DNA from: Acanthornis magna
Taxonomy: Eukaryota > Chordata > Aves > Passeriformes > Acanthizidae
Assembly (NCBI GenBank): GCA_036785705.1
Contig: JAWUZG010000015.1
Span: 4,541,001 to 4,605,000 of the forward strand
Length of the DNA: 64,000 nt
Reading direction: 5' to 3'
The position numbers were made by a program, and so were the translations under genes. Below, in pieces: positions 1-14,388 of the stretch. The notes under the pieces are model-generated. The model searched no databases. It saw only the letters and a list, made by a program, of their open reading frames with translations, and was not told where the DNA came from. Each line of letters opens with the position of its first letter. Position 1 is the stretch's first letter.

Positions 1-3000
1 TGCTTCTGTTTGAACATCACTAACATTAATTCACTCCTTTTCCTCTGCCCTCATCCATTTGATTGAGCACAAAATAAATGTTATGCAATCATACCATTAA
101 CATCTTCCAAAAAAGTAATAATCTCTTTTGGCACAGAGGCTTCATTACAGATTTGCTCCGCATTGCACTACCTTAGCAGGGTTCACAGCTCCAGCATCCC
201 AGGGACCCACCTCCATAGCTTCAATCCTCACATTTTGTCCATGCTGCAAAACATTCCCGGCATTCTCCCAAAGCAAAAGGCCCAGCAGACAGATAATTAC
301 ATCTCAGCAGAGTCAGCTCTGAGGTTAGCACCGCCAGCAGAGGACACCAGATAGCATTAACGGAGCTTCAAGAAGTCCCTCAGCTCATCGGTATCTGGGT
401 GTCCCATCACCTCACTCTCAACTAGCAGGTTGGCTTGTGCCTGAACAGGACAGTATGGCCATGCTTGTAAACAAACTGGAGCTCCCATTTCAGCCCTTTG
501 TGCTTTCTCTGGGACATTTTGTCTGCTTCCATGGCCAGGGCTTTGTTTGTGATTTCATCTTAAACACAGGCACCTCAAACAGCCCCTCACATGTCAATAA
601 TATCCTGCCACACCACCTTCAGATGTGCCACACGCCTTCTGATCCCATCCTTCGAGTTCACTGTCAGCATTACCATTTATGTAGGACGAGCCCAGCTGTA
701 GCAGATGCAGCCCTTTGGAAGGTATGTGAAGATGAATAGGCTACACCTAAAATACACTTCTTTGTGTTTTGATTATCTGAAATTGCTGAACTGGCTCCAA
801 GCCAAAAATCTACCGGGGAGCTCAGAGAAATGAGTAAGCACCAGAGATAGATCTTAGTCCACGTCAAATTTCTGACAAGGATATTTGAGACTTTTAAATC
901 AGCAGGGAATACTTGGCTGAGCTGGTGAGGAGCTCACAGGTGTGAGCGCCCGATGGCAACAGAGCACCCACAGTGCTCTCAGCGCTGCTGCAGCCTGCCC
1001 CATCCCAAGGATTCACCTTGGGGAAACCTTGGAGCCCACCTTTCTTACACACCTTTGCTCACAACCCCCACCAGGTTTGCACATCCATCTCCATATGGGT
1101 GACTCTAACTGAGGGGCCATGGCCACCACCCCAAATTCTGGAAGCACAGCTCTAATGCCAGCACAGCATTTACTGTTAAAAGAAACCCAGTGTCAGCTTT
1201 TATACCAGCACCGAAACAATCCCGCTGCAGACACAAACCCAAAAGCCTGTCACACGGGGTTCTCACCGAGCATCCAAGTCCCCTGTGGAATGAAGAACCG
1301 CTTGCTGAAGCCAGGCTGATCACCAGTTACCGAGCAGCCACATAAGGGACAGACCCACAGCAATTCCAGAGAAATAAAGAGTGCCCAGAGCTTTAAAACA
1401 AGATGTGGGTGGGAAGGACTAAACCAAGCTACTAAACAGTACCAGAGGCGCTGGAGCTGATCATCTGCAGCACAGCCTGATGACTACAAGTGCTGCAGCC
1501 CCTTCCCAGCTGAACATTTTTGGATTACTTCATCCCCCATGCCCTTTTGCAATATGCAGCTTCGAGAGCTGTGTTACGTCCTGGCTCAGCCTCAGCTCCC
1601 ATTCCCCCACTTACAGTTGCTATAACCAAAAAGAAAACTGCAAAACGCTCTGAAAGCAAAGAAATGGGGTTTGGCAGGTGGGGATCATGGATTTTTTTCC
1701 CCATCCCCATGGATTCAGCTTCAGAGTCATCTCTTTTCAGACCTTGCGCGCAGCCGATGGCTTTTGCAGCTTATTGAGCCCGCTGGTTTATGGCAATGTT
1801 TTTCTGCTCACTGAACTGGCTCATTCTTTCAGCAGAACAAACTGTTCCACGTTGAGGCAGGAGTTGGCTGTGTTTTAACAAAGGATTTTTCCCTTCTGAC
1901 AGTGTTTTGCAAAAGACCCAAAAAAAGGAGTTTAGAGCCAAGTTACAAAAGGTCAGGAGAGGCGAGTCAAGCACTGGGTGTAGTTCCTGTATGTCACAGC
2001 CAGACAAGGAAATGGGTGGGGAGAAGAGGAATAGCATTTTGAACTGCAATAATATGTATAAAGGGATATTAATGAGGAATGGGCTTTTAAATGAGGATGG
2101 CAAGTATGCAGGCACTATAATTTTTGCTGTACAACAGCAGGCTTGTTAGGTAGGCTGAGGCCTCTGCAATCATTTATCCATGTGAAGCATGCATTTGAGA
2201 GAGTTCAAGTAGCACTAGGAGTGAGAAAAAGGCAGTCTTATTTGCTTCCCCTCCCCAAGCTGATTTCAAGGAGCTACCGCACTCTCCTCTCCCGTCAGCC
2301 AAATGAATATTCAAAAGGCTTTTGCCAAGCCAGCGCCAGTCAATCACAGAAACAATGCTGCAGGGAAAAAAACACTGGGCTGAGAGACCTGTGTGAGACT
2401 TGTCCCTCACCACGGCTCTGCTTTAGCATCCAAACCTTTAATGTCGGGCAAGGTGCTCCTGCCAGGTCTGCTGCTCCGGCTGCTCCATCCCCTGCCACCC
2501 TGCAGGGCAGCACGGCTGCAGCAGAGCTGCTGGATGGAGGATGAGCATCCCGAGCCAGGGTGCTGGGAACGGGGGGGACCTGGCACTGCGGTCCCAGCAG
2601 CACAGCCCTCCTGAGGGAGCTGCGTATCACCAGCTGGGACCACAAATGCTTTTGGCATGGGATGAGCAGGTTCCTGGTGAGGCCCCGCTCCCTGCCCAGC
2701 AGCAGCTGGTAGGAATGGGTCTTTCTGCCCTGTGCACTGTACATGGACAAGCCAAGATGGACAACTCTGGCCTTGCAGATGTTAGAAGGAGGGAGCCAAG
2801 GGGCTATGCAACAGTTGACAGTATGTCATGCCTAATACTCCAACTTTTCCAGGCCTCAGAGGATCCCTGAATAGAAAGAAACCACCCACCACTGGAACAC
2901 AGCCACTTTTGTGGCTGGAAGGGGCAGATGTTCAACCCCATACAACAATGCAACACAACAGTTGAGGCTGTAAGTGAAGAATGCTGCCTCCACTTAAAAC

Positions 3001-6000
3001 TGAAGAGGGAAATTAGGGACACCATCTAATTCTAGAACTACCACTTGGTCCTGATGCTTAAAGTTCACATACCTACTCTGCAAGAGTGGCACAGGGTTTT
3101 CTTCCATTGCCTTAAATAGGCAATCTCCTGGACTAAAGCACTGAACCACAAGGACTTCAGGGGCATATGGTGAGACTGACACATGCTTGGCTCCTTCAGC
3201 TGGAACACCAGTTTCCAAATAAGTTCAGTTCCTTTTTAGCACCTACATAAGTGACAGACTTCCAGAAGTCCCAACTGGACTGGACAGGACAGGCCCTGCT
3301 GGCACAGAGAAGGGCAGGCCATTAAGAGAGCTCAGTATCCTAACAGCCAAACCCTTTGCTGAGATGAGCCTGGGGAGAAGCTGAATTTCAGAAATCCTCC
3401 TCACCACAGCCAGCATTAGATCCTCCACCACTCAGCTGCCAAGAAGAGGCTGGCATGGAAAACATCCCTACTACCACACCATCATTTACTGACCCCCGAG
3501 AGCTCTCACCTTCTCCCCTTCTCTGAAATACTCACCCTGTCTCTGTTAGAATTGATAGCAAGAAAAAAAAAAGGATTTGGGACTTGATTTGAGATCTCTG
3601 TGGGCAAAATCCAGGCATCTGGATCATGCACCTGCCAGCCAGATGCAATCCTGGTCATTTGCTCCCTGGTTTAAAACTGTATTTGTTCAAAACCATTTGT
3701 CAAGACACTCTGGACAGAATGCAGACACAGAACAAGGTTCAAGGGTTATTTGTGATATGAACCGTGCCAGTCAGGACTCTCCTCTTCCTCCAGCTGTTTA
3801 GTGACACTTGGAATGGATTTGCCTTGCTGGAGAGTCAGTTATTTTTTTAGTTGAAAACTCACCATTCTCTAGATCAGCTGTGAGCTGAAAGCATCCCAGT
3901 TATTTACTGCTGGAAGCTAAAGGAATTTCCTTACTCTCAGAAGACAGACATTTAAAATTAGCTTCAAGTTCAGTTGTGATAAACAAATCATATTCTCCTC
4001 CTTTCCCTCGCCTGTTTTTTTCTTTTCCTTCTTTTGTTGTTGTTGTTTGTTTTTTAAATCATGCCTGCTGGTCCAGCCAGCCTTTTTCTTAGTTGCTCTT
4101 TGCAGCTCCTCATTTAAAACCTCATTCACAAGGATGTAGAGGAGCTATAGACATCTTCTGAGAAAAATCAGTAAAGCCAGATCCTTGATTTCAGAGCTTT
4201 CCCTTTGATACTTGATTTCCCCAAAACCACATTAAAAAGAAACAAACCACCATGCATTTAGGGGTTTTTTCCCCCCCTTCCTGTGAAGAGCAGAAGGCTG
4301 GGAGCTGGGATGGGGGCTCAGGACTTCAGCTCTCTGCTGAAAACAAGCCAGTGGAGCTGGCTGGAATCTGAGCCCACTCCACCTACTCTGCCCAAAAGCT
4401 GGGGATGGAAACAGCTCCTAGCAGATTAATAGGGAAGACAAAAGGTGTTTTAAATTGATATGGCAGTGCAACTAAAGGGTTTGGGGTTTTGGACTGGGTC
4501 CCACAAGCCTGAATTCATATTGATGTACTTTGTACCTTGTGGATCACAAGGCCTTGATGCAAGGAGATTCTTTTAAAAAATTCAGGCGTGCTGGGAGAAT
4601 TGCCTCCTTGCCATGTTTTAGTGAGTCTGCCCATGAACTGCCAGCAATTACTAAGCTTCCACTCTGTATTCAAAGCTCTATACAGTGGAGTTTATTATTT
4701 TTAAGCCTTTCAAACATCAATGTAGCAAACTTAAGAGAGCTATCTGGAAGATTAAGACACAAACACCACCATATTACTCAATTTAGCTCCAACACTGAAT
4801 GCTTATTTCTGAAAAGCATCACAGTTAATACATTGCCAGCTGCCAGCAGAGACAAACACTTAAAGCTTTAAGTCACACTGCAGCATGGTCCTATAAATCA
4901 AATTTAAGATAGAAGAAGAAGGAAATGACTATCATTATGAAAGTATAGCCCAATTACCACCAACTGATACCAAACTTATCTTCAGGTCTTGGCCACAGGC
5001 TTCAAAAATCCACCCCTAGAAATAACAACCCAAGGAAATCCTTACTGTCTGTGCATGCAGCCAGGTGTGAACCTACATCTCCAATAGCTGTATTAGATGA
5101 CTTGACTAAATATTTTATATGTTCATACAAGTGCAAAGAGACTTTGTTACCACCTCACCACCCCAGCTCGCAGTGGAGAGTTCACTAATATCTGCTCTAT
5201 TTGCCAAATCAGACCTGCAGACACTTGACAAAGGGGAGTGATGAGAGAAAACAAAAAGGATTTGTGCCTATTTTCTATCATTACAGTGCTCATAAGAGAG
5301 CTGACTGCTGCATTTTGCCCTCCTGAAAGCATCCCACCCTTCACAAACAATTGCATGAACTTAGATTAGACTGGGCACAGGAGTAGGAGAGGGGAACAAC
5401 ATCCTTCCATTGAAATGAGGGAAAAATGTATCAGTTTGCCATACAAAGACTGTCATTTTATTACAGCCGATTTAACCTGAAGCCTTTGGAGAAAATCCAT
5501 CTGTCAGGAATTTAAAATTTCCCTGCCCTTCAAATGAACATGGAAAAGTTCTCATTGCAAAGTGTCCCATGGATAACAGAAATATTCCTGGTTTACACCA
5601 AAGGCATCACAGACTATGCTATAACCTCAGAGAGACAGAAATCAAGAATTCCTCCTCGCTTTTCAGAAAAAAATGAAGGGCGGTCTCATTACACCAGTCT
5701 AAAACATTCATCATCATCATTAGGGTGAAGGGCACAGCAACATTATTAACTCTGTTTCACAGCACTAAGAAAACAGCAGGATAAAGTAAACTGCAAGAGT
5801 CAGCACGGGGGACAGTAAGGTGAAAACGTCCATGCTGTGTCAGCAGGCAGCCTGCAAACACAGGAATGGGGATGACCGAGGTAATGCCATGATGGAGCAT
5901 TTCATTTCTAGGACAGCAGCCCAAATCACAGCCAGGTTAGGAGAACATGGTCCTCCAGGCACCTGCCCTTTTCTTTGGGCTAGGAGTGAACAGCCTTGGA

Positions 6001-8127
6001 AGCATCTTAATGATACTGTACCAAAATGACAGCGTGTCACGCTGGATAAAGCTCAGGACAGCGGGAACTCCCTCCATGCACAACCCATAATCACCCGCCG
6101 GCAGAGGATTAAGGGAATGGATGCCTCCAGCATCAGGGCAGCCTGGGGACAGCGCTCACACTCTGCAGGACTCATCCCTCAGTCTGCAGCACTCAGCCCT
6201 GATCCTGTCAGGGGCAGACGGCAGCTCCACAGAGAAACGCCACCAGAGCCACGCTCGGGGTCAACCCCACGAGTCCTGGCACTGAGCTGCTCCCGAGCGC
6301 TGGGAACAGGCAGAGCAGGGAGCAGGAGGGCTCCTTCAGTGAACTCTCCATGGAGTATTGCTGTAACACTGCACATACCTTCCAGGGATAGCTGGGGGAG
6401 TGGTTTGCAGAGCTGTCCAAAGCACTGGAGAGCTACACTGGCTTTGGGGTTCTTCTGGACCATCTGTTTTCACATCAAAAGCTATCAGCAATTGCAGGGA
6501 CAGCACCCAAAATTCAGGGCCAGCTGCTTCATTCTCTCCCCCCTTCTAAAATTGGGCACAAGTCTCATCATCACCTGGCAAGTGCTGAGATGCTGCTGGT
6601 GAAGGAGACACCCTCACTGTTTAAATGACTCAAGCTGCCATCCTGGGCAAGGTCCCACGGGATGGCAGCTCCCTGCTTGTGGCATATTCAGGTTACAGTC
6701 ACTTGCCATCCCCCAGACTACATCAGTGTTCTGGAACCATTCAGCAGGGTTCAGCTCCACTAGGAAATCGCTGCCAGCCTCCTCCTTGTTGCCTGGCATC
6801 TTCTCCACATCTCTCCCTTCCTCTGTCAGTAGTTATTTCCATAGCATTTTAGAACTACCCAAGAGACATGTGCAGAGCTTCTCCCCAGAGCCCAAAGATC
6901 CTCCAACAGACAACCCTGAAGACATTTAGAAGTCACACATCCATGTGATCTTCCACACAACACAGTCTGGAGCTCACCCTCCCCCACACACAAAGTGGCT
7001 TGAACAACTAAAAGACTCACAACTTAGGGAAAAATCCACAGCCTTAAATGTTTGTTGTCCCAGCATGAGGATCACACAAACCACAGAAGGGGAAAACAAG
7101 AGGGTTAGACAGCAGAAGTGCTTGAAGACACCACATCCGCTACATTGAGAACTCAATTTCTTCCCTTTCACCAGAGTCAGGACTGCTGTGCAAGACAGTT
7201 TTTCTCCTAGTTATAGGCAGAGTCTAAGGGAACAGCCAGACCTACCTGCAGCCTGAGATTCACAATCCCTGGTCTAGAATCAGCCCCAGCCTGTTGCCCT
7301 GCCCTGGAGTCCATGTGCTGTCAGCTCTCCAGCCTTGCTGCATCCCACCCAGCAGGTCAGTCAATAACTCAGGATACCTTGAAGCAGAAGGGATTTGGGG
7401 TTCTGGCTCTCAAGAACAGGATGGAGATGAAAGCAAAGCTTCTGTCCAAAGAGGATGGATTTTTTCAGCTGCTGGGCCATGCCTCTTGCACAGGTGATAG
7501 AAATTTCATACGGTATATTCACACCAAAGATGAAAGAGCGGCCACAATTCACACTCTGCTGCCTCTCAACAGCCTGCACAAGCCACTGAACCAGCTGTGT
7601 GACCAGAGGGAAATACAGGTATCAGTATTTTCAATATTTCTGGATAGTCAGATACTCCCCAGGAGCATTTTCCCACCCACAAGGACCACAAGGCCTGATT
7701 TTCTGCCACATCTGAAAGATGATCATTCCCATCCAACCACAGCATCCACACCAGCTGGAGGTCACCCACTGCCACAGGGTGGGGGTCTCAGGCCAGTGGC
7801 TCCCCCAGACCCACCTCTGGACTGTCAGGCTCTGGAGAAGGGAAGAGAAGAGGGGCTGCATCCTGCCTGGACAAATGAGGCTCAGCATCACTCCTGCAGC
7901 TCTGCTCTGCCTCAAACAGAGGCAGCTCCTCTTTGGACAGCTGTCATGTGAAGGCTTCCCATGGCTTATCCCATGGGAATGGCAGGGAGCCTTCCCAGCA
8001 GCACACAGGAGCCAGCCAGCCCCTGCCCCCCGCAGCTGTCTGCCATTCCAGCCAGGAGGTTTTAGCACATTTCAGAGATGCGGGAAAGCCTCTCTTGAGC
8101 TTTAGGGAGTGGTAAAAGGGGTGATCA

Positions 8128-8225
8128 GTGCTGTTACCCACACTGGGAAGGAGACGACTGAAGCGGGGAGAGATTAAATGATCTGCCCGAGGTCTGTTCA
8201 CACACTGCCATGGGAGTAGGGCCAT
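8128..8225 (+). repeat. MIR-like SINE relic
   Basis: The stretch resembles the MIR core: a GAGA-ATTAAATGATCTGCCC-AGGTC run follows a purine-rich lead-in, as in the familiar 'ttaagtaacttgcccaaggtc' part of MIR. It is clearly decayed. The neighbouring better copy at 8.63 kb gives some support, but this call is by eye. Confidence 0.4.
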
Positions 8226-8629
8226 GTTCCAGCAGCTTTATCCCCAAAGCCATCACCCCTCCTTAGCATCCACCTGGATTCAAAGCAGAAAGGCAGCACA
8301 GGAGCACTAGAAACCTGCTCTGCCCCAACAGGATGTTGATTTAATGCTCAAGAACTGAGAACAATGCTAAGGAAGGCTTTACAGCTCAAGGAGCAACCAC
8401 CTTGCTACTGCAATTATTCCACGACCCCCAGGACCTTATGGAACATATTCTCTGGGTATCTGTAAAACCCTTTAAATGGATCATCCTGTTCTATTTCCCC
8501 CAGCCCATGAGATGGCCATGTTTTCTACTCTATCCAGGTTCTTCATGCAGCAGCTGTGGAAAAGGGTACAGACACCTTCCCACTGACACAGCTCCTGGCT
8601 GGAAGGGAAATGCTGTCACCAGTGTGTTA

Positions 8630-8745
8630 CAGAAAGGGAAATGAGGCACAAAGCAATTTTAAATAACTCGCCCAAGGTCACAGGAAGCTTATAGCAAAGT
8701 CAGTAATTGAACTCAGGACTTGTGAGTCCCCAGTCTAGTTATTTA
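8630..8745 (+). repeat. MIR SINE relic
   Basis: Reads in order through the MIR core: an 'aaatgaggcacaaagca' block, then 'taactcgcccaaggtcaca', then 'ttgaactcaggact' and 'gagtccccagtct'. These match the conserved tRNA-derived and core parts of MIR in sense orientation. MIRs are ancient and rare in birds. No coding role. Confidence 0.75.
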
Positions 8746-10842
8746 TCAGAAATCACCCTTTAATGGGTCACCTTTAGTCAGATGCCCTCCTATTTTGCAC
8801 TGCCACTGAATTATACTGGCACAGGGAATTATTACGAGTTTCCCTTACAGCCTAACATGCTTAAAGGGCTGTTTTGGAAATAAAATAAAACTTGCAGCAT
8901 GCTCACTGTGCTGGAACAGACAACTCCTCAGTGCTGCAGAGAGTCAAACCACCAAAGTGATTACAAGGCTCCAGACCAAGCTGGGAAACAAGAAGCTGTT
9001 TTTCCTCTGCAGTGAATCACTTTGTTTTGAAGGGTGGCCTCCAATGAGTAAGAACTCATCATTTCACCTTGGATTTGCATCTTCTTTCACAAATACCTCT
9101 GATGACACAGAATATTGCAGCCTTAGCCCCAAGCCAGACATCCAGAAGCCTCTCCCTTCACAGCAGGCCTCTCCTTGAACCTGATGTGCCACCAGTTTGT
9201 GTTGGTACAAAACAATAGAATGGACTTTATCCAGGCTTTCACAGGCCACGGGCAAAGCTCTTTCCCTTCCTAAGGAAAACCTGTTTAAGGACCTCTCAGC
9301 ATACCCCAGTCTATTCAGAGAGTGCACACAGCCTTTGCTGGAGCCTTCCACAGCCTCAGGGCACCCTGGCCAGGCAGCGCTGCTTGAAGGCATCTCAGGA
9401 GCATCCAGCCTGGCTGCTCCTGGCAGTCTCCAGCTGCTGGAGCCCAGTGCCTTCCTGGGGGACTGCTCTCCTCTCTCACCTTGCCAAGAGGAACAGCAGA
9501 GTCCAGGCTGCAGCAGCACCACACACCACAAACCCCCCAAATCCAGCACAGGGAGAAGCCCCGCAAAGAGGAACAGCAAATCCAAACCCTCCCGATACAC
9601 AGATGTGGTTTTTAACACAACAATCAAACCACATCTGTGGATACCTGCAGTGCTCAGATCCTTTTCAGCTAATGACAAATAGTGGAAGTGTTGGGCAATA
9701 GGTTTGGAAAGGGATACACAGGACGGAATTTGCCTTTCACAAAATACAATGTGAGGGGCAGAAGTCAAAATTGTTAATGTGGGGCTAGCCAAGTAATTTA
9801 TGCAGCATTTAGGCATCCAGTGGCCTCAGCTTTCTGAGTACAAGCAATTTAATTTGTCACACTGATGTTGTATACATGTCCTGAGCAAATAGGTCAGTAA
9901 GAAGTAAGAGCAGGAAGGGAGGAATGAGGGAAAAAGATGCAAGGGCATCTGGAAAACTCCATGTGATCTGCAGGCTGGGAAACTTTACAATCATACACAC
10001 TGACTGGGGAGATAAACGAGAGGTAAGATGGCTACAGCCACCTGCCTGGTGACTGAGGGGCACTGGTCAGTGTCAGCCTCCAGCCATCCTCTTCCTAGGG
10101 AGCACCAAACACTGCCAGCTTAACAGAAAGAGAAAACAAAAGGAAAAAAGAGAGAGAACTTCACCTCTTCTAAGACTATTACAGAAAGAAACCCCACGTG
10201 CTACCAAATTACATGGATAAAGGACAATCCTGTTTTGTAAAGCCTTTGAGTGGGGAATTCTTTGCTTTGAGCTCTGCTGCAGATTTGCAGGTGAACATTT
10301 CCTCTTGTGAAAAATTTACCTCTCAGGGTGAGGAAATGAAATCTCTTTTCCCCACTCTTCTTTGCTGGCAGAGCAGAGGCTCTGGGTGGAAGGGCTGTAC
10401 GAGTGGGATAACTCTGTCCCAGCCCATTCTGCTTTAAGGCTACTCACCAGAACTCGTTGCTGTTGCTCCACACCCTAAACCCCAGCAAGGAGCACTTCCA
10501 GCACTGCAGCTTCATGCAGGGCTCCCAGTTTTGTGAAAGCACAAGTTTTTCCCAGGTCCTGTCTTCCCTGACACCATCAGATCAGGATGAACCCCTCTGC
10601 AAGAACCAGCTCAGCAGAAGCACCTCCAGAGGGTTATTAGCAACAAGACCAAACTAGCAGCTGTAGGCCTCCAGATCCTTGGGCCCTAAACACAGGGCTG
10701 AAGAGGCGTGACATGAACTATGTCAAAAATTTGCTCGCTTTGAAATCCTACTCCTGCTTATTTATGTTACAGGAGTACCCAGAGGCTTCAGCCAAGCCCT
10801 ACAGAGCTGGGGCTGGAGAAGTGCATTTGCACATGTAATGGC

Positions 10843-10985
10843 CATAGAATCACAGAATAGTTTGCATTGGAAGGGACCTTAAAGATCATCTAGTCTGGCC
10901 TTGCCACCATGGGCACGGACACCATCCACTGCACCAGGCTGCACCAAGCCCCACATCTCCACAGAGAGCTCCTGCCCCGTGGCCA
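10843..10985 (-). repeat. CR1 LINE 3' end
   Basis: Begins 'atagaatcacagaatag' followed by 'ttggaagggaccttaaagatcatc', the reverse complement of the CR1 3' terminus, then the usual 'ccatgggc..ggacacc.tccact..accagg' block. It is 5'-truncated as most CR1 copies are. CR1 is the dominant LINE of birds, and this copy is one basis for the avian assignment. Confidence 0.85.
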
Positions 10986-13900
10986 GCCACAAGCAGCTCA
11001 CAGTCTTCCCCAGAAATGACTCAGGCAGGGTTTGAGGTGAGGAGGTGCCCTGGCAGGGCAGGCTACAGGACAGATCCAGCACAAGGGCTGGGAAGCGAGC
11101 CAGCAGCCAGGCATTGTGGACAGGGGTGTCCCTGGGGCTTCTCCGGTGCTCCCACAGCAGAGCTCAGCTCTGCCTCCAGCAGCCAAACACCCTGGTGAAA
11201 ACACTGCACACGGAGCTCTGCAACCCCCACAAGGATGCGGAGAAGGCTGTTAACCTAAACACACAGGTCTGAGATTGATTCGCAGGAAGGATGAAATCAA
11301 GAGGCAAAAATAACATTTCCAGCACACCAGTGACATACCAAGCCCTTAATCCAAGGGACTATTTACAGGCCAAGAGCATTCCTTGCTGCTCTTACCTTCT
11401 GCTGCACGGTCTGGGTCAGCAGCTGCCTTGGAGGAGCCTGTTTGAAGGTAACAGGGAACAGCCAAGCCCAGAAACTGGGATTTGCAGGAGAAGATAAGTA
11501 ATTAAAGGGACAACTGAGCACAGCTCGCTAGATTTTGCTCCACAATGCAAGCACTGAACATGGAAAACTCAAAACATTCCCTCCCCAAATACATTAAACT
11601 CCCATTTTGCTATTTCAAAGTCTTCTACTTTCTCCAGCATCCAGATACTCATTTCCCAGATGCACTGCTACCAATAGGGTCTTGTAAATAAAGTTTTACA
11701 AAAAAGGAAGTTTTACAAAAAAGGAACACACAACATATTTTTCCCATTACTTCAATACATCCTGCAAGCTCTGCAAGCTTGGTAAAGAAAGAGTCTATTT
11801 AAAAATCTAGGGTGGGGAAGAATTAGCTCACCAAAACCATAAACAGATTTGCTTTGCACTTTCAGGCCAAGAGAAAAACAAGACAGGCCATGCGCGTATT
11901 GATGCACACAATGGCACAATCGTTTTAAAAACAAATGAATTGGGAGGGAGAGGACACCACAGGAGGGTGGGGGGGAAAGGAGGAGCACAGAGAAAGGGGC
12001 CAAGTTCTGGAGCAGAGATCCTCAGTTTGGTTCTTAAAGCTCCATCAGAAGATACTGAAAAGGCTCCGTGGGCCAGCACAGGACCATGAGCTTGCAGGCA
12101 CATGTTGCTACAAGGGCAGGATCCATCTCTGGCTGCTGGCCTTCAAAGGAACCCTTCTTATTTACCCAGAGACCTTCCACACAAACCATCCACATCCATT
12201 GTTATTGTCTTTCCAAGGCAGATACCAAGGGATATAAAATTTAATTCCCTTCTCCCTACACACCCTCCTAAGAGACTCTGACTCTGTTTACAAAGGCAGA
12301 GTGAAGCTACGAAAGCATCACCCTCTTCCTCCTGCAAAATTCTCTTTTTGTAACAGCCAGACAACCAGAGAGCACAGTTACTGTCATAAGGTACTGAGGA
12401 CCCATCCAGATGCAATTAATGGAGGGAACTTTAAGGAGGACAGCTCTCAGGGGGCTGAGGGTGCACGTGGATCCCAGCACATCACGTGCTTCAGCAGGGT
12501 GCCTTAGTTTATTCCTACCAGTTTAACAGGCTGCATTTAGGCTGCAGAACTGGAAGTGTGTCACGAAAGCTGCAGCAAACAGCATCAGTCCAGTCACTGT
12601 ACTACCAGTGCTGATTATTTAATAAAGTCTAGAAACAAGAAGTCTCCAGATGCAGTACAAGCTAGGTAGAAACCACTCTGGGGTTTGAAAATCCCCATTT
12701 CCACGGGGACACTGTCATTTATCTCACAGCCATGAATTGGGGGAACAAATTCCCCACCGGTCTGCTCACTAATGTTCAACCATAGAGCTTACTTTTTGAA
12801 CAAATAAAACAGCTTGGCTCTGCTACGAGACCCAATTTCTTCTTCAAAAGTCTGGAACAGTGTAATGGAAAACTGGAGTGTTATTTCCAAGCACACTTCT
12901 TCCATCCATAGAAGCCAAAGGGAAAAAAACATCGCTCTCCTGACCCTTCATCCACACCACAGGACAGATGGATATTTATTAAGTTATACGGAAATAAAGT
13001 AAATCAGCAACTAGCATACAGAAAGAGGAGCCCCAGCCAGGAGAAAAATGCAAACATACAGGATATCGGAACTCTGTTTTGTCCAAGGAGTGATGTCCAG
13101 AAGCAAAAAAAAAGAAAAAAAAAAAATTTGCCCCCTTCTCAGGGACACCTGGAAGAACAAGCCAAGCTTGATTTGACCACAGAGCAGACCCTGTTCTGAA
13201 GGCAACAGAGCCAACCACTGCATGATCACTTCCTTCAGCCATCAGGCTCCAACAGCCTGCACAGAGATCCCTGTGATACACTGGAAAACACCACATTTCC
13301 CTGTCCAGGCTGCACAGGACAGGCAGGTCCACATCACACAGCACCCAAGGTGACAGCAGTGTCCTACCTGCACGAGGGACCACGTCCTCAGCCTGTCGTT
13401 CTCCTGCCCCTCCTCTGTGCTCACCCACATCTTTAAAGTGCCTGCAGTCGCTTCACTTGCACTGGGATTCAGGGCTGGAAGAGAAGACATTACACCAAAA
13501 ATTACTGCTGCACCGCCACAGGAGAAGGCAATCCTTGGTTAGCAAAGGCTAAAAGGAAAATAAAACACTGATCAGTTCAAGGGGTCTCCCAGCTCATGCC
13601 ATCCTCCCATAGCACATCCCCACTGAAGCACCCTAAACACCCATCTTTGGGGGTTTTTCTGCTCTCAGTAAAGACATTATTTATCAGAAGTTAACCAAGT
13701 TTGCTGAATTAATCACCAAGCCCTCAACCCAGTGAAAGCAACCCCCAGCTGCAGTGTGCAGTGAAAACCAGTGGTTTCACTGGAAACCAGTGACACTGCT
13801 GCCCAGCCCTCTATGGCCTTGGTCCATTACAGGGCTGGAAACCTCAACTGGCCAGAACATATTTACAGCAGCAACCACAGCACCCTGACTGCCACTGCTG

Positions 13901-14310
13901 CAGCAGCAGCTAAATATAACCTGCAGCTCTGCTCGTAGCCGTGGCCTTCTTTTCTCCCCTTCATTTTCCCCCACTGCCATCCAATCCCTGTTCCCTCACC
14001 CCCCGGAGAAGCAGCAGAGCCAGCTCCATGTATTTCCTAATTTCTAAACTTTACTGTCTAAAGAGATAACCAGCCAAGTGGATTTCTGGGATTAAGTTCA
14101 GACCAGGGGAGAAAACAACATATTGAAAAACAAAGAGTCACCCTGAAAAAAGGTGAGCCAGAGCTTGTAACAAGGATGAAAAACAGGAAAATTAGGTTGT
14201 GATTGCCCAAGCAAAGGAAAATTTACACTTGTTTGTTGCTGCTCCTGCCTGAACATGGGCAGTGACAGGTCTTCCTCTCCCACCAGCATGTCCCAAGTGT
14301 CCCTTGCTCA

Positions 14311-14388
14311 ATGCAGGAGGGCTGGAACTATGTGATCTTTAAGGTCCCTTCCAACCCAAACCATTCTGTGATTCTGTGATTTTGTGAA
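14311..14388 (+). repeat. CR1 LINE 3' tail
   Basis: Shows 'ggctggaactatgtgatctttaaggtccc', 'ttccaacccaaaccattctg' and then the short tandem tail 'attctgtg attctgtg', the sense-strand 3' end of CR1. Only the last roughly 75 bases remain. Confidence 0.85.
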
